DNA from: Bacteroidales bacterium
GTDB taxonomy: Bacteria; Bacteroidota; Bacteroidia; Bacteroidales; Marinilabiliaceae
DNA length: 32,165 nucleotides
Reading direction: 5' to 3'
NCBI GenBank assembly: GCA_003251015.1
Contig: QKIO01000070.1
Coordinates: 1-32,165, forward strand
The first letter of the stretch is position 1, and the number at the start of each line of letters is the position of its first letter. The position numbers and the translations under genes were made by a program. This document shows positions 17,063 through 24,394 of the stretch, piece after piece. The notes beneath the pieces were generated by a model. It saw only the letters and a program-made list of their open reading frames with translations. It was not told the DNA's origin and ran no database searches.

Positions 17063-17710
17063 CTATGATATTTGTTTAATTAACACATCTACTTGCTCAA
17101 TATTTTGTTTAAAAATAACCCTTTCATATTGACTTAACTCCTCTACTCCACCTTTATTAAAGGCCTGTCCTCCAACTAAAATAGGCAACATGGGCAACTC
17201 CTTTTGAAACAACTCTAGCATTTTCTCTAGTTGTGGAAAGTGAAAATAAAGACTCATTGAAATAGCTAGTAAATCAGGAGTGTGAAGTTTAATAAATCGT
17301 AACAGCTCGTTGGTTGGCGTGTTCGACCCAAGGAAGAAGGTAGTCCATCCGTTAAGTTCAAACACATCACTTATCATTTTTACGCCAATTTGGTGAAGTT
17401 CATTTTCAACACAAGCCACTACAACCTTTTTGTTGATGGCTTGTGGAAAAATAAGTTTTGCATAAAACTCATTGAGAATGGATTGCGAAATGGCAGAAGC
17501 CAAATGTTCGGTAGCCACACTGATTTTATTATATTCCCATAATTCGCCGATTTTATACAACGCATCCTTGATAATGTTTTCATACAAAAAGTACAAAGAT
17601 TGATGCTGGTCGTAATAAGTCCACGCGATTTGCGAACATTTATCACGCTGTCCATTCAACAGCGCGGCTAAAAACTCTTCTTTCGCCTGATTTTCGGAAA
17701 TGATAGACAT
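17063..17710 (-). CDS. cobalamin (B12)-binding protein of CarH/LitR photoreceptor type, without DNA-binding domain
   Basis: A 215-residue cytosolic protein. The helical cap domain (about 10-85) contains W58, nine residues, then E68-H69: the Wx9EH motif that marks adenosylcobalamin-based light sensors such as CarH. The Rossmann-like B12-binding domain (about 92-215) has E104-L-H106-x-x-G109 (a DxHxxG variant with Glu for Asp, H106 being the expected lower axial ligand), S151/S153, and GG at 180-181. Unlike CarH it has no MerR-type HTH. The residue after W58 is Glu rather than the CarH His that forms the light-state adduct, so photochemistry may differ. ATG at 17710 is preferred over a GTG two codons upstream. 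It is first in an operon with an unknown protein and a histidine kinase. A methyltransferase corrinoid protein is the main alternative, but no methyltransferase is nearby. Confidence 0.88.
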   Translation of the reverse strand: MSIISENQAKEEFLAALLNGQRDKCSQIAWTYYDQHQSLYFLYENIIKDALYKIGELWEYNKISVATEHLASAISQSILNEFYAKLIFPQAINKKVVVACVENELHQIGVKMISDVFELNGWTTFFLGSNTPTNELLRFIKLHTPDLLAISMSLYFHFPQLEKMLELFQKELPMLPILVGGQAFNKGGVEELSQYERVIFKQNIEQVDVLIKQIS

Positions 17711-17724
17711 ACACACTTGCTGTT

Positions 17725-17741
17725 AATGAAATTCTTTCATT
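17725..17741 (-). promoter_or_regulatory. 17-bp palindrome in the leader of the B12-kinase operon
   Basis: AATGAAA-TTC-TTTCATT is a perfect 7-3-7 inverted repeat. It lies just downstream of the predicted -7 element and 14 bp upstream of the ATG, covering the expected first transcribed bases. That is the classic place for a repressor operator. As RNA its 3-base loop would also allow a small hairpin near the ribosome site. Confidence 0.45.
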
Positions 17742-17749
17742 GAATTTAG

Positions 17750-17779
17750 CAAATATATTTGAACTCTCTCTCTTGGTAA
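17750..17779 (-). promoter_or_regulatory. promoter of the B12-binding protein/kinase operon
   Basis: On the reverse strand TTA (17779-17777), 19 bases, then TATATTTG (17757-17750) match the Bacteroidota consensus TTG-N19-TAnnTTTG at all defined positions but one. The predicted start near 17743 gives a leader of about 33 nt that begins in the 17-bp palindrome. Confidence 0.55.
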
Positions 17780-17811
17780 CTCACAAAAGAAAGGTTACCA
17801 CCTTATTTTTA

Positions 17812-18324
17812 CTAATCCTCGTTATGCTCTAATTCCTCGCTATCATCTGAATTTGCAACAGGTGTTTGAGGCGTTAACTGCTCATTGATCCACGTCAAAA
17901 GAGCCTGCTTGGTAGTCTCATCCAATTTAGCTTTGGCATGTAAAGCCACATATCCCGCTAAAGGCATCTCCCCTTCTTCTATCACCTCTTTACACTCGTC
18001 AAGTTTGTGCGCTGCTTTTTTAGGGTCTAAGTTAGCCCACTCCGAGAAGTTAAGTTCGCTACGTCCTTCCTTTACATGGTTGACAACCACCCAAGACACA
18101 GGAGCTACTGAAGCATACCATGGATAAACGGTGTTATTTGAATGGCAGTCGTAACAAGAATTTTTAATCGCATTGGCAATATTAGTAGGTGGCGATAGTA
18201 AATTTATCATATCAGCACTGGCCTCTGAAGTAGGATTAACCTTAGACACAGGAATAAACTGTACCAACACAAATACAATCAATAGTGTTAGTAGGACGTA
18301 GGATGACCGTTTTAATTTAATCAT
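17812..18324 (-). CDS. membrane-anchored haem-binding domain protein (CxxCH)
   Basis: A 170-residue protein with an N-terminal membrane anchor (about 8-26) and a periplasmic haem-binding domain of the Haem_bd type. C57-Y-D-C60-H61 is the covalent c-type haem site, followed by SNNTVYPWY and PVSWVVVNHVKEGR, which are typical of the family. M120 in GEMPLAGY is a good candidate for the sixth iron ligand. The C-terminal tail is acidic. Such proteins are widespread in Bacteroidota and presumed to act in electron transfer or haem handling; no function is established here. It precedes the B12 operon on the same strand, but the gap of about 100 bp and the operon's own promoter suggest separate transcription. 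Haem attachment would need a cytochrome c maturation system encoded elsewhere. Confidence 0.9.
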   Translation of the reverse strand: MIKLKRSSYVLLTLLIVFVLVQFIPVSKVNPTSEASADMINLLSPPTNIANAIKNSCYDCHSNNTVYPWYASVAPVSWVVVNHVKEGRSELNFSEWANLDPKKAAHKLDECKEVIEEGEMPLAGYVALHAKAKLDETTKQALLTWINEQLTPQTPVANSDDSEELEHNED

Positions 18325-18442
18325 AAAGATATGGTTTTAAGACATTTTGAAAACTAATCTAAAGTTAAAAAACAAATAGAAACCACACTCTAAATAAGAC
18401 AGAAAAATACAAGCAGACTCTATAGACATCAAAAAAAAACAC

Positions 18443-19723
18443 TTACACCTGCTTGGGACGTTTGTGTTGAGAATACACCATTAGCCCGATAGCAGCCAAT
18501 AAAAACAACACGCTAATGCCATACGTAAAGCTAAAGCCGTACCACTCGTATAATTTAATACCGATGATGGGCGCAAAAACAGCTCTCACACCCGTTAAAA
18601 AAAGATGAACGCTCTGATAATCGGCTGCTTCATGAGACTCACAAAAGTAGCTACTTCCAATCCCCCACAATATTGGCATGCTTCCCATGAAAATACCATT
18701 AAACACAATGGCAATCAATAAAGTATAATATATTTTAATGCCCCATATTTCAATATTCCCATTAAAATATAAGGTTAAACCTGTGAAGATGATAAACATC
18801 ATCAAAGAACCAAAGGTTAAGATACCAAATCGACGAGGGTCTTTATTGCCAATCATCCGACCAAAAAATGGTAATAACAAGATGGCCACCAGATTAAAAG
18901 CATTGTTATAAAATGCAACACTTGAGTAATTTAAGCCAAGTGCCTTTTCGTAAAATATTGTTATTACGGCGTGAGTGCTCATCCAAGCAAAACCATAAAG
19001 GATAAAGCCTATTTCGAGATGGCGAAAAGGAATATTAGTAACTAAAATAGTCCAGATACGACGAAACGATTTGCCAATAGTTTGTAACAATGGAGATGTT
19101 ACGTCTTGAGTTTTTTGAATAAACTCTATTTTAGTAAGCTGAAAAATAGAAACCACCCCCAAAACTCCAACTAACGGATAAAACAGCTTGTAGGAATTAG
19201 GATTATAATCTAACAGCAACCCAGTACCAAAGGTAGATACCATGATAAATACTTTATTTACCGTGGTGGCATAACTGAATAACTTGCCAAAGTTATGTGT
19301 TTGGTAATTCCCCCTCAAATATTGATTGATGGAAGGAATAATGGCTATTTTATTGGTGTAGAATAGTAAAAAAGCACCTAAAAATAAATAGTGATAAATG
19401 GGAGGCAAACCTTCACCTGTTACGTTAGGAAAAAAAGCAAAACCAACCAGTGGCAAACGGGTGAAGATACTCGAAGTACGTAACAATACTTTGCGGTTGG
19501 TATAACGCCGTAGGAGTTCGTTTGATAACATGGCAAACAAAAACACCACCATGCTAAATTGAAACAAAAATGCCAGTTGCACATTAGAGCCTTTGAGCGA
19601 CTTAATAAAAATAAATTCATTAAGAATTAATGCACCAGCAGCCAAACCTTCAATAGCACTATAGAAAAGATGCAGTTTAAACGTTTTGGCTTCTTGGGTT
19701 TGTAATTCTTTGATAAATCGCAT
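18443..19723 (-). CDS. major facilitator superfamily transporter
   Basis: A 426-residue protein with about 12 predicted membrane helices in two halves, split by a charged cytoplasmic loop (about 210-232; KIEFIQKTQDVTS). A short basic segment RRYTNRKVLLR (about 72-82) sits between helices 2 and 3, where the MFS signature loop belongs. A similar GRMIGNKDPRRFG segment (about 290-302) is at the matching place in the second half. It is therefore a secondary transporter of the inner membrane. Substrate is not visible, and none of the neighbours points to one: hydE is divergent and the haem-binding protein gene lies 118 bp downstream. A -7 element lies about 48 bp upstream. Confidence 0.85.
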   Translation of the reverse strand: MRFIKELQTQEAKTFKLHLFYSAIEGLAAGALILNEFIFIKSLKGSNVQLAFLFQFSMVVFLFAMLSNELLRRYTNRKVLLRTSSIFTRLPLVGFAFFPNVTGEGLPPIYHYLFLGAFLLFYTNKIAIIPSINQYLRGNYQTHNFGKLFSYATTVNKVFIMVSTFGTGLLLDYNPNSYKLFYPLVGVLGVVSIFQLTKIEFIQKTQDVTSPLLQTIGKSFRRIWTILVTNIPFRHLEIGFILYGFAWMSTHAVITIFYEKALGLNYSSVAFYNNAFNLVAILLLPFFGRMIGNKDPRRFGILTFGSLMMFIIFTGLTLYFNGNIEIWGIKIYYTLLIAIVFNGIFMGSMPILWGIGSSYFCESHEAADYQSVHLFLTGVRAVFAPIIGIKLYEWYGFSFTYGISVLFLLAAIGLMVYSQHKRPKQV

Positions 19724-19770
19724 ATAATAGAAATACTAAAAAACGAGGAAAATATGAGTTTATAAGCTCA

Positions 19771-19778
19771 CAAATGTA
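19771..19778 (-). promoter_or_regulatory. -7 element of the likely MFS gene promoter
   Basis: On the reverse strand TACATTTG is a full match to TAnnTTTG, about 48 bp upstream of the MFS ATG. No TTG is found at the normal -33 spacing. Confidence 0.4.
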
Positions 19779-19950
19779 CGATTAAGCCCGTAAGGATATT
19801 CACATAAACCAATAAGAATTGTTAATTAAGGTGATGACGGTAACTAAGCCCATAAGCAATAACACAAAACGCTAATAAACCCACTGATTGACTAGCCTTT
19901 ATTCAAGGCAATAGGGCAAAACACATAAGTTATTACATCTTATTTTTTTG

Positions 19951-19958
19951 TATTTTTG
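19951..19958 (+). promoter_or_regulatory. -7 element of the hydE-zwf promoter
   Basis: TATTTTTG matches TAnnTTTG and is followed by GC, as often seen, 23 bp before the hydE ATG. A TTA at 19930-19932, 18 bp upstream, could be a weak -33 element. It probably drives hydE and, through a 50-bp gap, zwf. Confidence 0.55.
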
Positions 19959-19981
19959 CACCATCAAAAATTAGGAACAAC

Positions 19982-21097
19982 ATGGTGCAGGATAGAATAT
20001 CACGACTTATTCAACAAAAGGAATTTTCGCTTGAAGAACTTTGTTTCTTAATTGCTTTAGAAGGAGCCGACAGAGATTTCTTTCTACGAGAAACAGGCAA
20101 ACACTACATCCAAACTCTAGGTAAGAAAGTGTATTTTAGAGGATTAGTGGAGTTTTCGAATTATTGCACCAAAGACTGTTATTATTGTGGCATACGCAAA
20201 AGCAACAGCCAAGCCGAACGTTATGACATTGACGACGAACAAATTGTGGAAGCTGCCCGTTTTGCACATCAACACAACTATGGTTCCTTGGTGTTACAAT
20301 CGGGCGAACGCCATGATACCCAATTCGCCAAACGCATCACCCAACTATTAAGAAAGATTAAGGAAGCAACAAACGGCGAGCTGGGAATTACCATTTCGTT
20401 AGGCGAACAAAGCGAAGACACCTACCGTGAGTGGTTTAACGCAGGTGCGCACCGCTACCTACTTCGTATCGAATCGTCTAACAAAGAATTATACTACAAG
20501 ATACATCCTGAGGATGAAAATCATAATTTTGAGTTACGTCTAAATTGCATTCAAACCCTTCAGAAAGTGGGATATCAAACAGGTACTGGCGTCATGATAG
20601 GACTTCCTTTTCAAAGCATTGAAGACTTAGCCAGGGACTTACTCTTTTTTAAAGAGTTAAACATTGACATGGTGGGGATGGGGCCATTTATAGAACACTC
20701 TAACACACCTCTTTACCAATACAAAAACCAATTATGGCCTTTACAAAGACGATTTGATGTGGCATTAAATATGATTGCGACCTTACGTTTATTAATGCCT
20801 GACATCAATATTGCGGCTGCAACTGCTTTGCAAGCCATAGACCCTATGGGACGAGAAAAAGCACTGCGTTATGGCGCCAACATTATCATGCCCAACATCA
20901 CCCCTACCCTTCACCGCAAAGATTACACCCTTTACGAAAACAAACCGTGCACCGACGAAGGCGCTGATGATTGCTCGAACTGTATGAATGTGCGCGTTTG
21001 TATGAATGTGCGCGTTGAAATGGCGGGACGTGAGATAGGACTAAATGAATGGGGTGATTCAAATCACTTTTTCAATCGTCAACACACAAAACAATAA
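19982..21097 (+). CDS. hydE: [FeFe]-hydrogenase maturation radical SAM enzyme HydE
   Basis: A 371-residue radical SAM TIM-barrel enzyme. HydE acts with HydG and HydF to build the diiron part of the [FeFe]-hydrogenase H-cluster, where it processes the HydG product. The SAM cluster cysteines are C62, C66 and C69 (NYCTKDCYYCGIRKSN). GEQSEDTYREWFNAGAHRYLLRIESSN and GTGVMIGLPFQSIEDLARDL are typical of HydE. The auxiliary cluster motif CxxxxxxxCxxC of HydE is present as C323, C331 and C334. Just after it, six residues (CMNVRV) are repeated exactly, giving an extra C340. No hydF, hydG or hydrogenase gene is in the window. zwf follows after 50 bp. PylB and BioB relatives are less likely because of the auxiliary cysteines and length. 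Confidence 0.9.
   Translation: MVQDRISRLIQQKEFSLEELCFLIALEGADRDFFLRETGKHYIQTLGKKVYFRGLVEFSNYCTKDCYYCGIRKSNSQAERYDIDDEQIVEAARFAHQHNYGSLVLQSGERHDTQFAKRITQLLRKIKEATNGELGITISLGEQSEDTYREWFNAGAHRYLLRIESSNKELYYKIHPEDENHNFELRLNCIQTLQKVGYQTGTGVMIGLPFQSIEDLARDLLFFKELNIDMVGMGPFIEHSNTPLYQYKNQLWPLQRRFDVALNMIATLRLLMPDINIAAATALQAIDPMGREKALRYGANIIMPNITPTLHRKDYTLYENKPCTDEGADDCSNCMNVRVCMNVRVEMAGREIGLNEWGDSNHFFNRQHTKQ
20981..21016 (+). repeat. 18-bp perfect tandem duplication inside hydE
   Basis: Two identical 18-base units lie at 20981-20998 and 20999-21016, encoding CMNVRV twice in frame. They are adjacent to the auxiliary iron-sulphur cluster cysteines of HydE. Exact identity at the DNA level points to a recent duplication or to an assembly error. 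Confidence 0.9.
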
Positions 21098-21147
21098 GGT
21101 CTTTTTTTAGTTATTATAGGAAGATAAAACATCAACAATCTATTACC

Positions 21148-22677
21148 ATGAATAAACCTAAAAACCATATACTCGTTATTTTTGGAGCTTCAGGCGATTT
21201 AACCTATCGTAAACTAGTACCCGCCGTTTTTGACCTCCATCACCAAAAACTATTACCTAAACACTTTGCCATTCTTGGTCTAGGCCGTACACAGTTAGAA
21301 AACAAAGAGTTTAGAACCAAAATGGAGAAAGGCATCAAAGAATTTGCCTTGCACAAAACCGACAATACCGAAATACTAAATGACTTTTTAGATAAGTTGT
21401 TTTATTACTCGTTTGACACGAAAAGTGCAGCTGAATACAAGGGTTTTAAAGAGCATTTACTCCAATTAGACCAAAGCTGCGGCACCGAGCAAAACTTCAT
21501 CTATTACTTGGCCACTCCGCCAAGCATGTACGAAATAATACCTGCTCACTTATCAGCTCAAGACTTAGGCAATGAAAACCATGGCTTTAAACGTTTAATT
21601 GTTGAAAAACCATTTGGTTACGACCTCAAAACAGCCAAAAAACTTAATAAAAGCTTACTTCATAACTTCGAAGAAGAACAAATTTACCGCATCGACCATT
21701 ACTTAGGTAAAGAAACGGTACAAAACCTGCTGGTAACACGTTTTGCCAATGGTATTTTTGAACCATTGTGGAATCGTAATTACATCCATCACGTAGAGAT
21801 TACATCATCAGAAAGCATTGGAGTTGGTAATAGAGGAGGATATTACGAAGGTTCTGGCGCGATGCGTGACATGGTTCAAAACCACTTATTATTATTGGCA
21901 GGACTAGTAGCCATGGAGCCTCCAGCTCTGATTGATTCGACCAGCATACGTAATGAAATAGCCAAAGTATTTCACTCCTTACGCCCTATCAAAGAGGAAG
22001 ATGTAGCTAAACAGGTGGTACGTGGTCAATACATCGCATCAAAAATAAAAGGTAAAGATGTAAAGGGCTATCGTGACGAAACGGGCGTAGACCCCAACTC
22101 ACGCACCGAGACGTTTGTTGCCATGAAATTATTTATCGACAATTGGCGCTGGGCCGATGTGCCATTTTACATACGCACTGGTAAGATGTTACCTACCCGA
22201 GTAACTGAAATTGTGATTCACTTCAAGGCAACCCCACATCACCTGTTTGCAAAGGATGAAAACATTGTCAAACAACACAACCAATTAGTTATCCGCATAC
22301 AACCTGATGAAGGTTTATTACTTAAGTTTGGCATGAAAGTACCAGGAGCAGGATTTAAAGCTCAGAATGTAAATATGGATTTTCACTACAGTGAACTGGC
22401 CGAAACCTACGTACCTAGTGCCTACGAGCGCTTGTTACTCGACTGTATGTTAGGCGACAGCACGCTGTATCATCGTGGCGATGCTGTGGAAGCCGCTTGG
22501 AAATTTGTAGACCCTATTTTTAATGCCTGGGAACACGACTCAAGCATTAAAGTACATGGCTACCCTGCTGGTTCTTGGGGCCCTGATGTATCAGACGACC
22601 TCATCACCGAAAAAGACATTACGTGGCGTTATCCTTGCAAAAACCTATCGGATGATGGTAATTATTGTGAGTTGTAA
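21148..22677 (+). CDS. zwf: glucose-6-phosphate 1-dehydrogenase
   Basis: A 509-residue cytosolic enzyme that oxidises glucose 6-phosphate to 6-phosphogluconolactone, usually with NADP+, at the entry to the oxidative pentose phosphate pathway. The nucleotide-binding loop is GASGDLTYRKL (13-23). EKPFG lies at 153-157. The active-site signature RIDHYLGKE (181-189) carries the catalytic His. The C-terminal beta domain has ETFVAMKLFIDNWRWADVPFYIRTGKML and YERLLLDCMLGD, both standard. Length is normal. It follows hydE by 50 bp on the same strand and precedes pgl, the next enzyme of the pathway, by 163 bp. That gap holds a hairpin and a possible pgl promoter. Confidence 0.98.
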   Translation: MNKPKNHILVIFGASGDLTYRKLVPAVFDLHHQKLLPKHFAILGLGRTQLENKEFRTKMEKGIKEFALHKTDNTEILNDFLDKLFYYSFDTKSAAEYKGFKEHLLQLDQSCGTEQNFIYYLATPPSMYEIIPAHLSAQDLGNENHGFKRLIVEKPFGYDLKTAKKLNKSLLHNFEEEQIYRIDHYLGKETVQNLLVTRFANGIFEPLWNRNYIHHVEITSSESIGVGNRGGYYEGSGAMRDMVQNHLLLLAGLVAMEPPALIDSTSIRNEIAKVFHSLRPIKEEDVAKQVVRGQYIASKIKGKDVKGYRDETGVDPNSRTETFVAMKLFIDNWRWADVPFYIRTGKMLPTRVTEIVIHFKATPHHLFAKDENIVKQHNQLVIRIQPDEGLLLKFGMKVPGAGFKAQNVNMDFHYSELAETYVPSAYERLLLDCMLGDSTLYHRGDAVEAAWKFVDPIFNAWEHDSSIKVHGYPAGSWGPDVSDDLITEKDITWRYPCKNLSDDGNYCEL

Positions 22678-22703
22678 AAACACACCTTAATAAGAAACAA
22701 AAG

Positions 22704-22744
22704 GTGCTCGTAGAGAATGAATTTCGATTATTTTTTACGAGCAC
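22704..22744 (+). terminator. possible terminator hairpin between zwf and pgl
   Basis: A 9-bp perfect stem (GTGCTCGTA at 22704-22712 with TACGAGCAC at 22736-22744) encloses a 23-base loop. No strong U-run follows, so it may be an attenuator or processing site rather than a full terminator. Confidence 0.4.
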
Positions 22745-22747
22745 TAT

Positions 22748-22775
22748 TTGTACTACACACTTTTTACGTATTTTG
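22748..22775 (+). promoter_or_regulatory. possible promoter of pgl
   Basis: TTG (22748-22750), 18 bases, then TATTTTG (22769-22775) resemble the Bacteroidota promoter, though the -7 element is one base short of TAnnTTTG. It lies about 65 bp upstream of the pgl start and just after the hairpin. Confidence 0.35.
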
Positions 22776-22840
22776 CATACCAAGTACCTCAAACACATCC
22801 CCCACACGTTGTGGTGATGGTTATTTTAAGCATTTAATGT

Positions 22841-23491
22841 ATGAAACTAGAAATATTTGATACTAAAACAGAACTGGCACATTTCTTCGGAGCCCATCTG
22901 TCAAAACTCTCACAAAGTGAAAAACCAGTGACCATAGCGCTTTCTGGAGGTAGCACTCCCAAAGCTATTTTTGAAGTATTAGCACACGAATATAAAAACA
23001 AGATAGATTGGAGTAACCTTCTGTTTTTCTGGGGGGATGAACGCCTAGTTCCACCCACCGACATAGAGAGTAATTTTAGCATGACCCGCGAACACCTATT
23101 TGACTATGTTGAAACCAAAGGGGTAAACATCTTTAGAGTAAAAGGTGAGTTATCGCCCGACGAAGCGGTTGAAGATTACATTACCATTTTGGAAGAAAAT
23201 GTACCTTGGGTGGATCACATCCCACAGTTTGACCTAATGATACTTGGCATGGGTGATGATGGCCACACCGCTTCAATATTTCCGTATCAAATAGGGTTAT
23301 GGGATAGTATTAACACCTGCGAACTAGCTCAGCATCCGGAATCAGGTCAGTTTAGAGTCACCCTCACCGGAAAAGTCATTAATCATGCTAAAGAGATTTT
23401 CTTTTTAGTAACTGGCGATAACAAAGCCGAAAAAGCAAAAGAAATCATTGAGCAAACTGGATTACCAAAATTACCCTGCCTCCTTGGTTAA
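22841..23491 (+). CDS. pgl: 6-phosphogluconolactonase, frameshifted near its C-terminus
   Basis: Hydrolyses 6-phosphogluconolactone, the product of Zwf, to 6-phosphogluconate. Family motifs are clear: IALSGGSTPKAIFEVLA (about 31-47), FFWGDERLVPPTDIESNF, and LMILGMGDDGHTASIFP (about 131-147). The open frame stops after 216 residues, ending in KLPCLLG. The usual C-terminal sequence of the family (YPASLV..., then ...WLMDKAAAKLL) is encoded directly afterwards in the +1 frame, from 23472 to a TAA at 23541-23543. Removing one base in the AAAATTA stretch at about 23467-23473 restores a protein of about 233 residues, normal for the family. So either a real 1-base insertion or a sequence error is present. 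The core active site is intact, but the missing helix may reduce stability. Confidence 0.9.
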   Translation: MKLEIFDTKTELAHFFGAHLSKLSQSEKPVTIALSGGSTPKAIFEVLAHEYKNKIDWSNLLFFWGDERLVPPTDIESNFSMTREHLFDYVETKGVNIFRVKGELSPDEAVEDYITILEENVPWVDHIPQFDLMILGMGDDGHTASIFPYQIGLWDSINTCELAQHPESGQFRVTLTGKVINHAKEIFFLVTGDNKAEKAKEIIEQTGLPKLPCLLG

Positions 23492-23543
23492 ACAAGAAAA
23501 CACAACTTGGTTGATGGATAAAGCGGCAGCTAAATTATTGTAA
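23472..23543 (+). pseudogene. pgl: out-of-frame C-terminal tail of pgl
   Basis: These codons, read one base out of phase with pgl, give YPASLVKQENTTW followed by LMDKAAAKLL and a stop. This is the expected end of bacterial 6-phosphogluconolactonases. There is no start codon or ribosome site of its own; it is the detached tail of the frameshifted gene. Confidence 0.8.
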
Positions 23544-23707
23544 AACAGAACTTATTTATCATTACTTCTAATTTACGGAGTTGAATAAAAAACCAACATC
23601 ACAAATTTGCCGTTGTATTCAACACTTAAAATTAACCACAGTTTACGATTTTGCAATTCAAAATATTATACTTTGGATCTTAATAAAGACTTATAAAAAG
23701 AAATGAA

Positions 23708-24394
23708 ATGACCAAAGTACTAATCGTAGAAGACGATCTTGACTTAAACAACAACATTCGTGACGCTTTGCGTGATGAACAATTAATAGTGGATTGTGCT
23801 TTTGATGGAAAAATAGCTAGCAAATTCTTAAAAAAAGAATCCTACGATTGCGTTATACTAGATATAAATCTACCAGGTAAAAATGGATATGAGGTGTGTA
23901 GTCTATTTAGACAATACAACACGTCCACGCCAGTATTAATGTTAACTGCATTTCATGAACTCGACGACAAAGTACAAGGCTTCGAAAGTGGTGCTGACGA
24001 CTATTTAACAAAACCTTTTTACATGAAAGAACTCTTATTAAGGATTCAGTCACTTATAAGACGTAAACTAAATGTAACCAACGAAGTTAATCAAGATATT
24101 AATATCTTAGGTGATATTGTAATCAACACATCCATCCAAAAGGTTTCGAGACAAGGAACAGAAGTGATGCTTACCCCTCGGGAATATCAAATTTTATTAA
24201 GACTTATAAAAGCGAATGGCGATTTAGTGCCTAAAAAAGAACTAATAAAAGAAATATGGGGTACTAATATAGATGCTAACACCAACACCATTGAAGTTTA
24301 TATCAACTTCTTACGTAAGAAAATTGATAAACCATTTGGTAAAGATTCTATAAAAACAAAAATTGGGTACGGTTATTACTTTGAAGATAAATGA
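23708..24394 (+). CDS. OmpR-family response regulator
   Basis: A 228-residue two-component regulator. The receiver domain (about 1-120) has the acidic pair D9/D10, the phospho-acceptor D52 in ILDINLPGKNG, T80 in MLTAF, and K102 in TKPF. The winged-helix DNA-binding domain (about 130-226) shows LTPREYQILLRL and the recognition helix region NTIEVYINFLRKKID, ending in IGYGYYF. It overlaps the following kinase gene by four bases (ATGA), so the two are co-translated. The efflux genes 1.5 kb downstream are the likely targets, with phased repeats in front of them. One copy of the same 7-mer in the inverse direction (CTTAAAA, 23625-23631) occurs upstream of this gene. Confidence 0.95.
   Translation: MTKVLIVEDDLDLNNNIRDALRDEQLIVDCAFDGKIASKFLKKESYDCVILDINLPGKNGYEVCSLFRQYNTSTPVLMLTAFHELDDKVQGFESGADDYLTKPFYMKELLLRIQSLIRRKLNVTNEVNQDINILGDIVINTSIQKVSRQGTEVMLTPREYQILLRLIKANGDLVPKKELIKEIWGTNIDANTNTIEVYINFLRKKIDKPFGKDSIKTKIGYGYYFEDK

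Noticed and set aside
17063-17710. Corrinoid protein of a methyltransferase system
   Set aside because: The Wx9EH motif and kinase context fit a sensor better, and no methyltransferase or activation protein is nearby.
19982-21097. Biotin synthase (BioB) or PylB
   Set aside because: The auxiliary C-x7-C-x2-C motif and the conserved blocks match HydE; BioB lacks this C-terminal cysteine motif.
23660-23690. TATACTTTG as a promoter of the response regulator gene
   Set aside because: One base short of the -7 consensus, and no TTG at correct spacing.
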